In this document: one piece after another, positions 16,744 to 24,938 of the stretch | How positions within the stretch are numbered: position 1 is the first letter of the stretch | Layout of the letters: every line of letters starts with the position of its first letter | Source: an uncultured Clostridium sp. | Lineage (GTDB): Bacteria; Bacillota; Clostridia; TANB77; CAG-508 | Assembly (NCBI GenBank): GCA_945865665.1 | Contig: CAMBEE010000013.1 | Coordinates: 1 to 39,824, forward strand | Direction of reading: 5' to 3' | DNA length: 39,824 bases | Position numbers and translations under genes: made by a program | Notes under the pieces: model-generated | Database searches by the model: none | Told to the model about the DNA's origin: nothing | The model's input: only the letters and a program-made list of their open reading frames with translations

Positions 16744-19446
16744 TTAAATTTTACTTCTTATTTTTGTGAACCTATCCATCATATTTCTTGAATCAGTAGC
16801 TAATCTCCTAGCTTGTTCCTCATTTTTAACATTTTTATTTTTTCTAGCTTTCCTTAACAAAGTTTTATCCAAGTTATCACTTTTCTCTGCATCAAGCTTA
16901 TAAGTATCACCGTGTTTCTTTGCGCCATCAGCCGCTCTAATAGCATCCATCTTGTCAACACCTTCATCACATAACTTAGCAACTGTAACAATATCCTTTG
17001 GTTCCTCTATTCCATATCTTACACAATCTGGTAAAACAGTTTTCTTTAACTCTTTTGCTTTTTCTTTTCCAAAATTATTTTCTAATGCATTTTGAATTTC
17101 AAAATTTCTTTGAGCCTCTTTTATATTTTTTTGTATTTGTCTTTCTTTATTTCCTTCTTTACCATAAAAACTATTTTCAAATTCTTCCTTTGTTCCTTCA
17201 ACACTTAATGCATTAGTTGCTGTATCTAAAGTTGTTTCACCTAACTTAGATCCACCTAACGCTGCTGCCGTAGTATATTGTGCAGTTTTGGTTAGATCCC
17301 CTGAAACTATTCCTGTCGCTAAGCCAAGTGACGCAGCTACTGCTCCAGTAGCCATTCCCCCTACTGTTCTGATAGCAGCTTTAACAGGATGTCCATTCTT
17401 TATTTTATTTGTTAATTTATTTTTCATTCCCCTTGCATAGTATCTAAAAGCATTTGCTCCAGCCGTAACAATTCTACTTCTTGGTCTATTTTTTATTTTT
17501 CTTGATGCCCAAGATATAGGTTTTGAATTTTTTAATGCTGTACCTGCTTTTCCAGCATATCCCATTGTATTATATAATAAACTCTTTGCTCCCATACCTA
17601 ATTGTGTATTATTAATAGCATTTGCACCAAAATTTCTTATACTATCTTCTATATATCTTGGATTATCCTGTAATCCCGTTTGATCTGTAGATAAACTACT
17701 TGTTGGATTACTTGATGAATCATTCGATGAATTACCTTCTGAATTAAGAATCTTATTACTTTCAATATTTTCTTTATCATCCACCTCTTGGACCGGATTC
17801 TTACTCTCAAGTTGCTTTCCATTATCTTCTGGTAAATCATCTTTCATTTTAATATTAAACTTTTCTTCATTATTTCCAGAAACTTTGCCGCCATTTCCTG
17901 ATGAAGATTTACCTCCTTTACTTCCACCTTTAGAAAGTAATTTATTCATAATTCCCATTGTAGCTGCAGCCCCTGCAGGTCCTGCCAATAATCCTGGTGT
18001 TTGAGCTTTTTCAAATCCAAAGAATTTACGTAATAATTTTTCAGCCGGAATCATGAATCCTAAAGCAACTAAACTATATATCATATTTTTAGATGCCAAT
18101 TCAAATGCTGATGTAACTAATATTGTATATAATATTAAATGCATTGGTTGTATTAAAAGATTAAATATATATTCTTTAAACCACATATTAAAAGCTTGTG
18201 CTTTACCATCATTTATTTTATCAAGTGGATATGTCATTGCAACAAGTGGTGCAATTAAAGTAAGGAAAGCCATATATATTACCCTTTTTAAATATGTAAA
18301 TATAAAGAACAATGTAAAAAATACTAAAACCATAAACATTACTGTATATCCAGCATAATTGCTTGATTCCGCTTTACCCATCTGTGCATTTAATCTGGCA
18401 ATACCCATTAAATTTGTATGCCAATATATTAAATTCTCCCCTTCACTATTAGTAACTTTATTTCCAGATTCATCCTCAACAAATTCAATCTGATCATCTG
18501 TATACCCATAATCATCTTTTAATTTTTTACTAACCTTGTCATCTTTATCTGGTATAATTTGAATACTATTATTACTATAATTAATATTTTTTAAAACATC
18601 TGTAATTTTTTCTACCAATAAATTTGAAAAAGACATAATATATTGCATTGTAAACAATAAACATATAGCAACAACCCAATCCATTAACATCTGTTTATAT
18701 TTTGCTTTATCACCAGATGTACTTGAAATTATTATTCTTATACCTATATATACCAAAACTGATAATAATGTAACCAAAGATATATCCCTCAAAACATTAT
18801 ACCAATTTGATACTGTTGACCTTAATTGTCTTGATGTAGATTCCAATTCAATTTCATTTCCATTATCATCTTTTAATATTTCCCCATTTTCATCTGTAAG
18901 TACCTTTTTTTGTTCTGGATTAAAATAGTCAACATCAAAGATAACTAAATCATTTGAAAATATTTCTTCAGGAGATATTGAATATAACGGTAAAATCAAT
19001 TCGTCTTCCGGAAATGCTTTTGAATTAAAAACATATGCTGCCATTGCACCTGTAGCTGTACTAATAACTAATGTTGTTCCCAATCCAATAGAAACAATAC
19101 TTGCCAATGCAGGAATTAATGCTGCAACAGCTCCTGCTGTAGCAATAATCGCTGCAACGGTAGCTACTGCAACTACTATAAATACAAATGCTGTAGCTAC
19201 TTTCTCCCAAACACTTTCAGAAAAATCTATATGTATTAATGTTGTGTCCTGTTGTAAAATAATCTTGTGTGCAATTCCATATACCCCATCAGTTAATGAT
19301 AATATCAAATCTACAATTGGTTGTAATAATTTGCCCCCTATAGAAACAGCTTTTGTTTGCTTTGGCACACAAAAACTAAAAATCATAATTATCAAAAATA
19401 TAATCATTAACTTTTTAAACAAACTTTTATTTTGAAAAATCTTCAT
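16744..19446 (-). CDS. VirB6/TrbL-like polytopic channel protein
   Basis: A 900-residue protein with an N-terminal hydrophobic segment (about 11-30). An Ala/Val-rich membrane region covers about 75-130. Further membrane helices lie at about 210-235, 245-275, 370-395, 400-425 and 435-475. This core matches VirB6/TrbL-type inner-membrane channels of T4SS. The C-terminal 400 residues are soluble. They include a Gly/Ser-rich linker (GGSKGGKSSSGNGGK), an Asn/Ser-rich stretch, a small Ala/Gly-rich hydrophobic patch near 700-730 and a charged helical tail. I chose the ATG at 19446, with AGGAGG 10 bases upstream; an upstream in-frame ATG at 19467 would place this site inside the coding region. It lies directly downstream of virB4. 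Confidence 0.8.
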   Translation of the reverse strand: MKIFQNKSLFKKLMIIFLIIMIFSFCVPKQTKAVSIGGKLLQPIVDLILSLTDGVYGIAHKIILQQDTTLIHIDFSESVWEKVATAFVFIVVAVATVAAIIATAGAVAALIPALASIVSIGLGTTLVISTATGAMAAYVFNSKAFPEDELILPLYSISPEEIFSNDLVIFDVDYFNPEQKKVLTDENGEILKDDNGNEIELESTSRQLRSTVSNWYNVLRDISLVTLLSVLVYIGIRIIISSTSGDKAKYKQMLMDWVVAICLLFTMQYIMSFSNLLVEKITDVLKNINYSNNSIQIIPDKDDKVSKKLKDDYGYTDDQIEFVEDESGNKVTNSEGENLIYWHTNLMGIARLNAQMGKAESSNYAGYTVMFMVLVFFTLFFIFTYLKRVIYMAFLTLIAPLVAMTYPLDKINDGKAQAFNMWFKEYIFNLLIQPMHLILYTILVTSAFELASKNMIYSLVALGFMIPAEKLLRKFFGFEKAQTPGLLAGPAGAAATMGIMNKLLSKGGSKGGKSSSGNGGKVSGNNEEKFNIKMKDDLPEDNGKQLESKNPVQEVDDKENIESNKILNSEGNSSNDSSSNPTSSLSTDQTGLQDNPRYIEDSIRNFGANAINNTQLGMGAKSLLYNTMGYAGKAGTALKNSKPISWASRKIKNRPRSRIVTAGANAFRYYARGMKNKLTNKIKNGHPVKAAIRTVGGMATGAVAASLGLATGIVSGDLTKTAQYTTAAALGGSKLGETTLDTATNALSVEGTKEEFENSFYGKEGNKERQIQKNIKEAQRNFEIQNALENNFGKEKAKELKKTVLPDCVRYGIEEPKDIVTVAKLCDEGVDKMDAIRAADGAKKHGDTYKLDAEKSDNLDKTLLRKARKNKNVKNEEQARRLATDSRNMMDRFTKIRSKI

Positions 19447-19470
19447 AAAGTTTAAACCTCCTGACATACT

Positions 19471-21432
19471 TTACGCATTATTTCTCTTTGCAATTTGATT
19501 CAAGTTTGTCTCAACAAACTCAAACTCTTTCTTAGTCGGCATAATCTTTAAAATAGCCGAATCAGCACCAACTTTAAGTAATCCCTCACCCTTTTGGCAA
19601 GTAACTAAAAAGTTAGCTTCACCTTCTGAAAGTTTAAACACCTCTTTTAAGTATTGTATTTCAGATTTATCTTGTGCTAAAAATAGTTTTGTATCTGAAG
19701 AAGTAAGAACAGCTTGAGCCTCTGGCTTATCATAGAAATCTTGAAATCTTTGAGAAACAATAGCCAAGGAAACATTTCTTTTTCTTGCACGTCTAGCCAT
19801 TTTATTTAAGAAATCAACAGCCTCAGGATATGGCAATAACATCCAAGCCTCATCAACTAAAACTCTCTTTTGTGTAGCTTTTTTTCTGTCTTCACTATTT
19901 TTCTTAACGAATTTTTCCCAAATCCAAGAAAGCAAAATTTGTTGTGCAAGTGGTCTTGCAAATCTTTCTTCCAACTGAGAAATATCCAAGTTTATAAATG
20001 GAGCACCCTCTAACAACTCAAAAGTTGATTGTCCATCAAAATAAGCCATTTGTCCATCATATTCTCTTATGTATTGTTTCATAACTTTTAATAAATAACT
20101 GTAATGATATTGATAGTCTGAATTAGTATTTTCCCTAGCCTTTCCTTGAATTCTTCTATACCAAGAGCCAATTGTAGGCATATCTTTTTTCTCCCTAGAG
20201 AAAATATTACCTCTCATAACTCCCGCAGACTGTTTATACAAACTTTCTGGATTACTATTAATACCTAAAGCCGCATATTCCTCAGCAACAGACTCTGCAA
20301 TTATTTGCTTTGTCAATTCATTTACTTCATCAGAACGAGTACTACCTCTAGCCATGGTAAGTAAAGCCTGAGTAACATCCTCTACCTTATTTTCTATATT
20401 TAAAGTTACTCTTTCTTTACCTGTTATTTCATCTTTTATAGTCTCAGTTTCAACATCAAATAAATTGATAATTGTTTTTGATGTTGGACTTATTACAACA
20501 TTAATTCCACCCAAGCTTTCAGCCACAATTGTATATTCGCCTTCAGCATCAAGTGCTAAACTCTCTATTCCCATTAAAACAGACGACCTTGAAATCAATG
20601 TTTTCATTGTTACTGATTTACCAGCTCCAGACTTGGCAAATATAACCATATTATAGTTCGTAAGTGATGAGTGAAAATTATCAAACAATATTGGAGTCCC
20701 TGTTTGTTTGTTAAACCCTAATGGTACTCCTGTAGGATGTCCAACCTCTGATGTTGTAAATGGAAATACTGTTCCCATTGAATTTCTATCAAATGTATGT
20801 GTTTTATTTATCTTATCATTCATAAAAGGTAAATTCGATTTGAATGCATCTTCTTGCATTCCCCATGCAGTTTTAATTCCAACTAATGTTTTTGACATTT
20901 CAGAAGACAACAATTTAGTATATCTATCCAAGTCTTCCAGACTATATGCAAAAAGTGTAGAAATTATTGAAGCTTCATATAACTTATTAAAACCTGCTGC
21001 AATTTCATCTCTTAATTGTTCAGCTTCAAATCTCTTTTGAGATATTGTACTTTCTCTGTTTATATTACCTTTATCTGCTGCCACAATTCTTTCTGTCTCT
21101 AATTCATTTATAACTCTATTTAAATCATTTTGAGATTTATCCTCTTTTATAGGATTTATATATATTGACGTATTTGTATCTCCAAACATATACAAATCTC
21201 TAAACAATTCTGGAAATGAACACATTCTAGGAAGAGATGATACAAAAAAACTACGAGCATATCTTTTTGTGTTAGATATTATCTCTAAATGATCTATATT
21301 TGATGCATCAATTCCTGATGGTGCAATCAATTCTTTTATTGATTTTTTCTTTAATATTGCAACATCTTCTTCTCTATATTCTCTAAACTGTTCTTGTAGA
21401 CTTTCTTCTTGTTGTTTTTGTTTTTTTGCCAT
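19471..21432 (-). CDS. VirB4-family T4SS ATPase
   Basis: A 653-residue ATPase. The N-terminal domain (about 30-240) has the typical VirB4 pattern of GIDASNIDHLEIISNTKRYARSFFV, followed by a helical insert. The RecA-like motor has Walker A AKSGAGKS at 266-273, Walker B VLVDEAWML near 525, and a SQRFQDF sensor region. VirB4 energises pilus biogenesis and substrate transfer at the inner membrane and is the best marker of a T4SS. The gene starts inside the previous one, with a 50-base overlap in another frame and AAGGAGGAGAAG directly before the ATG, so the two are translationally coupled. No VirD4 or VirB11 ATPase accompanies it. Confidence 0.92.
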   Translation of the reverse strand: MAKKQKQQEESLQEQFREYREEDVAILKKKSIKELIAPSGIDASNIDHLEIISNTKRYARSFFVSSLPRMCSFPELFRDLYMFGDTNTSIYINPIKEDKSQNDLNRVINELETERIVAADKGNINRESTISQKRFEAEQLRDEIAAGFNKLYEASIISTLFAYSLEDLDRYTKLLSSEMSKTLVGIKTAWGMQEDAFKSNLPFMNDKINKTHTFDRNSMGTVFPFTTSEVGHPTGVPLGFNKQTGTPILFDNFHSSLTNYNMVIFAKSGAGKSVTMKTLISRSSVLMGIESLALDAEGEYTIVAESLGGINVVISPTSKTIINLFDVETETIKDEITGKERVTLNIENKVEDVTQALLTMARGSTRSDEVNELTKQIIAESVAEEYAALGINSNPESLYKQSAGVMRGNIFSREKKDMPTIGSWYRRIQGKARENTNSDYQYHYSYLLKVMKQYIREYDGQMAYFDGQSTFELLEGAPFINLDISQLEERFARPLAQQILLSWIWEKFVKKNSEDRKKATQKRVLVDEAWMLLPYPEAVDFLNKMARRARKRNVSLAIVSQRFQDFYDKPEAQAVLTSSDTKLFLAQDKSEIQYLKEVFKLSEGEANFLVTCQKGEGLLKVGADSAILKIMPTKKEFEFVETNLNQIAKRNNA

Positions 21433-22624
21433 CTTCTTCTCCTCCTTCTTTTTCTTTAGTTCTCTTTTTACTATCTTTATCTATTTTTTCTATAGCTGCC
21501 TCTGCAACATCAGCTCCTACAGATCTTTTATTTTCTTCTATTAACGCTTTAGCCATTTGATCAATTAACCTGTCTAATTCATCTTCTTTTTGTTTTACTT
21601 TTCTTTGTTTTTCACTTTCTTCAATTACATCATATATTGTTTCATTTGCTTTTTTTATTGCATCTTGTTCTATTTTTATGTCAAGTTCCTTCATTCTCTT
21701 ATCTAAAACATTTGGTGCTGTAGAATATAAATCTTCGTAACCAGCATTAAATGCTTTTCTTAAGTTAAACATCTCAGATTCATCTCTGTTATATGCAACA
21801 TATAATAATTCAGCAAGTTCAGTTGAATCTAATATTTTACTATTTATTCCACAAACTGCAAGTGAACTTATAATTGACTGAGATTTTGTATATAGCTCAG
21901 AAAATGCTAGGCTAGTTATTTCATCTTGTTGATACGATCCATTCGAAGCTTCTTCTGGATAATATGGAATTATTATATAATAATGTTTACTTAATATATT
22001 TTTATTTAAGCTCATTCTTTCAGTATTATTAATTATATCAACACCATATTCATATAAATTTCTTTGCCTTATTAATTCATATTTTTCTTTACTTAGCTCA
22101 CCCTCTGTATATTGTCCAGAACGAACTTTTTGATTATATTCCATTTGCTTTGTTACATATTGCTTAGAAATATTATCAACTCTCTCTTTATATGTATTTA
22201 TACTGCTTCCTAAATTTACAGTTCTTGTTTGTACATAAATTTGAATTGGATATCTTAATGTATTTAAAAATTGCAAAAATCCCTGTTCAACACTATTTTT
22301 TTCTAAACCAGACATTAAGTCATAATTTACACCTTGACATTCTATAACCATTAAGAATCTTTTTCCACCTTTTTGTAAAATCATATTGTCATCTATTTTG
22401 TCAAACTCCATAAATTTAAATATTGATTCTTTTGTATAATTTTGAGTCGTTAATGTTTTTGATTTTATTTTAGAATTTTCTTCTTGTTGTTTCACAACCT
22501 TTTTTTCTTTGTGTTCTCTGCTCTTTAATTTTAATACCAAAAAAATTACAGTTAGTATACATAAAACGCCTATCATTATTCCTAATAATATTGTTAATAA
22601 ATTAATTAATTGGTTATTTTCCAT
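21383..22624 (-). CDS. Membrane-anchored VirB4/TraC N-terminal-like protein without ATPase motor
   Basis: A 413-residue protein with a transmembrane helix at about 6-29. A domain at about 55-300 contains KRFLMVIECQGVNYDLMS and FLQFLNTLRYPIQIYVQTRTVNL. These recall the N-terminal, non-motor part of TraC/VirB4-type proteins that is encoded as a separate gene in some PrgI-containing systems. No Walker motifs are present. The C-terminus is a Glu/Lys-rich coiled coil and a basic tail ending in TRRKSTRTV. It may tether the cytoplasmic VirB4 ATPase to the membrane (inference). I chose the ATG at 22624 because GAGGAGG is 9 bases upstream. It overlaps prgI by 11 bases and virB4 by 50 bases. Confidence 0.75.
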   Translation of the reverse strand: MENNQLINLLTILLGIMIGVLCILTVIFLVLKLKSREHKEKKVVKQQEENSKIKSKTLTTQNYTKESIFKFMEFDKIDDNMILQKGGKRFLMVIECQGVNYDLMSGLEKNSVEQGFLQFLNTLRYPIQIYVQTRTVNLGSSINTYKERVDNISKQYVTKQMEYNQKVRSGQYTEGELSKEKYELIRQRNLYEYGVDIINNTERMSLNKNILSKHYYIIIPYYPEEASNGSYQQDEITSLAFSELYTKSQSIISSLAVCGINSKILDSTELAELLYVAYNRDESEMFNLRKAFNAGYEDLYSTAPNVLDKRMKELDIKIEQDAIKKANETIYDVIEESEKQRKVKQKEDELDRLIDQMAKALIEENKRSVGADVAEAAIEKIDKDSKKRTKEKEGGEEDGKKTKTTRRKSTRTV

Positions 22625-22967
22625 CTTTTGTTTCCTCCTCTGGTTTATAAACATATATTTTTTTGCCATTCTTTTTAAATTTAATCCATCTCATTATTAC
22701 ATCATCTATGTTTTCTCCACCTGTTTTTTTAGTTATCTCTAAATTAGCTGTCTCTGGAACTTTAAGTGTTCCTATTGCAAAACCGATTGACGCAAATATT
22801 ATAGTAATTAAAAGTCCTATCATACTAAAACCTAAAATCTTGAAAATTAAGTAAAAAATTAAACCAATCCCAGCTCCAACACACGTATATATTAGTCCTT
22901 TAGTTGAAAATATATATAATATTCTTCCTTCTCCTTTATAATTTCTTGGTATTTCATAGTTCTGCAT
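22614..22967 (-). CDS. PrgI-family T4SS membrane protein (VirB3-like)
   Basis: A 117-residue protein with the PrgI-family opening (MQNYEIPRNYKGEGRIL) and two transmembrane helices at about 28-48 and 51-71. A short cytoplasmic tail follows, with WIKFKKNGKKIYVYKPE near the end. PrgI proteins sit next to VirB4 in Gram-positive conjugation loci and are considered VirB3-like. Ribosome binding site GGAGGAAG precedes the ATG. A promoter with a strong extended -10 at 23010-23018 lies 43 bases upstream. Confidence 0.88.
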   Translation of the reverse strand: MQNYEIPRNYKGEGRILYIFSTKGLIYTCVGAGIGLIFYLIFKILGFSMIGLLITIIFASIGFAIGTLKVPETANLEITKKTGGENIDDVIMRWIKFKKNGKKIYVYKPEEETKDGK

Positions 22968-23009
22968 ATTTCTTCCTCCGTATTTTAATAATATAATTTT
23001 ACAATATAT

Positions 23010-23033
23010 ATTATATCATAAACCTGTGGATAA
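23010..23033 (-). promoter_or_regulatory. Extended -10 promoter of prgI operon overlapping a perfect DnaA box
   Basis: On minus, TGATATAAT (23010-23018) is an extended -10 element with no good -35. The bases just upstream, 23025-23033, are TTATCCACA on minus, a perfect consensus DnaA box occupying the spacer/-35 position. Regulation by DnaA is inferred only. Confidence 0.5.
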
Positions 23034-23113
23034 TTGTATAGTTTTTATCAAAAAAAGTGGAAATTTAATATATTTGTAACAATTTTGTAATATCAATATT
23101 TACACAAAAAATA

Positions 23114-23143
23114 AAAAACCTTTACGGATGTAAAGGTTTTTAT
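23114..23143 (-). terminator. Terminator after the pilin genes
   Basis: A 12-bp stem (23114-23125 with 23130-23141, AAAAACCTTTAC and GTAAAGGTTTTT) around GGAT, with T tracts on both strands. It separates the pilin genes from prgI. It could give high pilin and reduced downstream expression by partial read-through. Confidence 0.9.
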
Positions 23144-23154
23144 TTTTTTATCTA

Positions 23155-23502
23155 TTAATTTGTAAGTGTTGATGCAAATCCATAAATCATTGAAGCTAAG
23201 TTTGAAGCAGCAAAAATTAAAATTGCACCTACTAAATATGGTATCATAGTCTTTTTGTATTCAGCTTTTTCTTCTGCACTACCCATCATATATTTAACAC
23301 CTAATATTACTAATACAAGAACTGATACAATTGATCCAATAGCTTGAACCATACCAATTATTCTTTTACCAATATTATCAAAAGATGTTGTTTCTGTTCC
23401 CTTTAATGAAGATGGATTTGTTACTGCAAAAACTGGTGTTAATACTGATAATATCATTATAATTGCTATCATTACAGGTATTAATTTAACTAATTTTTTC
23501 AT
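23155..23502 (-). CDS. VirB2/TrbC-like pilin subunit, third copy
   Basis: A 115-residue protein with a signal peptide (about 1-26, hydrophobic core ending PVFA), then a short polar segment and two transmembrane helices. The first is IGSIVSVLVLVILGVKYMMG, the second IPYLVGAILIFAASNLASMIY, and the loop between them is charged (SAEEKAEYKKT). This two-helix hairpin is the VirB2/TrbC pilin fold. It closely resembles the pilin at 23966-24361 (shared GxxQAxGSIVSVLxLV and EEKAEYKxTM), suggesting duplication. AAAGGAGG precedes the ATG. The terminator follows directly. Confidence 0.85.
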   Translation of the reverse strand: MKKLVKLIPVMIAIIMILSVLTPVFAVTNPSSLKGTETTSFDNIGKRIIGMVQAIGSIVSVLVLVILGVKYMMGSAEEKAEYKKTMIPYLVGAILIFAASNLASMIYGFASTLTN

Positions 23503-23571
23503 ATTTTTTCCTCCTTTTTTTTATATTTATTTATATCATATTCTTATTTATAATAAGAAATATTAATAACT

Positions 23572-23952
23572 TTACAAAGAACTTAATGCTGTTACTAGTA
23601 CTTTCCATATTCCAAAAGCTCCGTATACAACAATACATCCAATAAAAAATATTACTAGAGATTCCTTTGCCTTTGCCTTTTCGTCTACTCCTGCCATCAT
23701 AAATTTCATTCCTAATATTATTCCAACAACTGCAACAACCACAAATGAAACCATCAATAAAATATTATAAACACTACTTGATGTTTTTGATAACTTTGTT
23801 GAATCAATTCCAACATCACCCTTACTACTATCAACAAAGCTCTTCCCTCCTGAAATAACGTCTCCAAGGTCACCAGCATATGTATTTGTAACATTTAAGG
23901 AAAAAATCAATAGTATAAATGTTATAAAAATTGTTACTATTTTTTTTTTCAT
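23572..23952 (-). CDS. VirB2/TrbC-like pilin subunit, divergent second copy
   Basis: A 126-residue protein with a signal peptide (about 1-26, cleavage probably after TYA). A Gly/Ser/Asp-rich spacer is followed by two transmembrane helices (LLMVSFVVVAVVGIILGMKFMMAG and LVIFFIGCIVVYGAFGIWKVLV) separated by the charged loop VDEKAKAKES. Same fold as its neighbours but clearly diverged in sequence, so it may be a minor pilin. GAGGG lies 8 bases before the ATG. It follows the first pilin gene by 13 bases. Confidence 0.82.
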   Translation of the reverse strand: MKKKIVTIFITFILLIFSLNVTNTYAGDLGDVISGGKSFVDSSKGDVGIDSTKLSKTSSSVYNILLMVSFVVVAVVGIILGMKFMMAGVDEKAKAKESLVIFFIGCIVVYGAFGIWKVLVTALSSL

Positions 23953-23965
23953 AATATCAACCCTC

Positions 23966-24361
23966 TTAATTATTTAAAGTTTGTGCAAAATTATAAATCA
24001 TTGCTGAAATATTGCTTATAGCAAAAACTAATATTGCACCTACTATATAATACATCATAGTCTCTTTATATTCTGCCTTTTCTTCTATACTACCTGTCAT
24101 ATATTTAATTCCAATTAAAACTAATGCCAGTACAGAAACAATACTTCCTACAGCTTGAAAAATACCTATTACTTTATTTGCAAAGCTAATTGTATCTGTA
24201 TCTTCTGATATAGGTGATGGTTTATAATCGCTTACATTTATTGATAATCCCTTTCCACTGGTAGTATTTGCAGCATTACTTGTCGTTTTAAAAAAAGAAA
24301 ACATATTAGCAATTATAAAAATTGTTAAAATCAATATATTTATTTTTTTTAGTTTGCTCAC
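23966..24361 (-). CDS. VirB2/TrbC-like pilin subunit, first gene of the operon
   Basis: A 131-residue protein with an N-terminal signal peptide (about 1-31, ending SNAANT), a spacer rich in Ser, Asp and Pro, and two transmembrane helices (GSIVSVLALVLIGIKYM and MYYIVGAILVFAISNISAMIY) around the loop GSIEEKAEYKET. The start is GTG at 24361, with GGTGAG 5 bases upstream. A strong promoter lies 29 bases before it. It is close in sequence to the third pilin at 23155-23502. Confidence 0.85.
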   Translation of the reverse strand: MSKLKKINILILTIFIIANMFSFFKTTSNAANTTSGKGLSINVSDYKPSPISEDTDTISFANKVIGIFQAVGSIVSVLALVLIGIKYMTGSIEEKAEYKETMMYYIVGAILVFAISNISAMIYNFAQTLNN

Positions 24362-24389
24362 TTTCTCACCATCTTTCCATATATAATAA

Positions 24390-24418
24390 ATTATACATTA
24401 TTTTTTTTTATTTTTCAA
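24390..24418 (-). promoter_or_regulatory. Promoter of the pilin/T4SS-like operon
   Basis: On minus: TTGAAA (24413-24418), a 17-base A-rich spacer and perfect TATAAT (24390-24395). This is a strong sigma-A-type promoter immediately upstream of the first pilin gene. Confidence 0.85.
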
Positions 24419-24475
24419 CTTTTTTCCACATTTTTTTGCATTTTTACAAAAATAATTAGCTTTTGATTTTATTGC

Positions 24476-24510
24476 AAAAAGTAGCATTAGAAAAACTAAT
24501 GCTACTTTTT
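24476..24510 (-). terminator. Terminator of the tRNA-Ser operon
   Basis: A 15-bp perfect stem (24476-24490 with 24496-24510; AAAAAGTAGCATTAG arm) and an A5 loop, starting immediately after the CCA of tRNA-Ser(GCU) on minus. T tracts occur in both directions. Confidence 0.9.
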
Positions 24511-24600
24511 TGGCGGAGATGAGAGGGTTCGAACCTCCGCGCCGTGTTACCGACCTAACTGTTTAGCAAACAGTCCCCTTCACCACTTGGGTACATCTCC
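24511..24600 (-). tRNA. tRNA-Ser(GCU)
   Basis: A class II tRNA of 90 bases on minus. The acceptor stem is GGAGATG/CATCTCC, the anticodon loop TTGCTAA gives anticodon GCU, and there is a long variable arm. The T-loop is GGTTCGAACCC, and the 3' CCA is encoded. It reads AGC/AGU codons. It is transcribed after tRNA-Ser(UGA). Confidence 0.97.
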
Positions 24601-24672
24601 ATATAAAAATAAAGATATATAACTATAAAATATAATGATTATAATTTTATGGTCTTATATCCTTATTAACAT

Positions 24673-24764
<92 letters not shown>

Positions 24765-24808
24765 ATATAGTAGACAAAAATTTTTAAAATTGCCTAATGA
24801 CAGTATTT

Positions 24809-24837
24809 ATCTTAGCATTTTTAAAACCATTTGTCAA
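24809..24837 (-). promoter_or_regulatory. tRNA operon promoter
   Basis: On minus: TTGACA (24832-24837), 17 bases, TAAGAT (24809-24814), about 45 bases upstream of the first tRNA. Confidence 0.65.
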
Positions 24838-24938
24838 TACATTTTTTAATATTTTTTTATTTTCTGAATTGTAATATTTTACTCTAATATCATGAGACAC
24901 ACCATTTTCATTCTTTACTAGTCATTTTATTTTTTAAA

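Noticed and set aside
11161..24361. T4SS-like cluster as a standard ICE
   Set aside because: No integrase, relaxase, coupling protein or flanking direct repeats were found, and the two tRNA-Ser genes are complete, without a visible duplicated 3' end.
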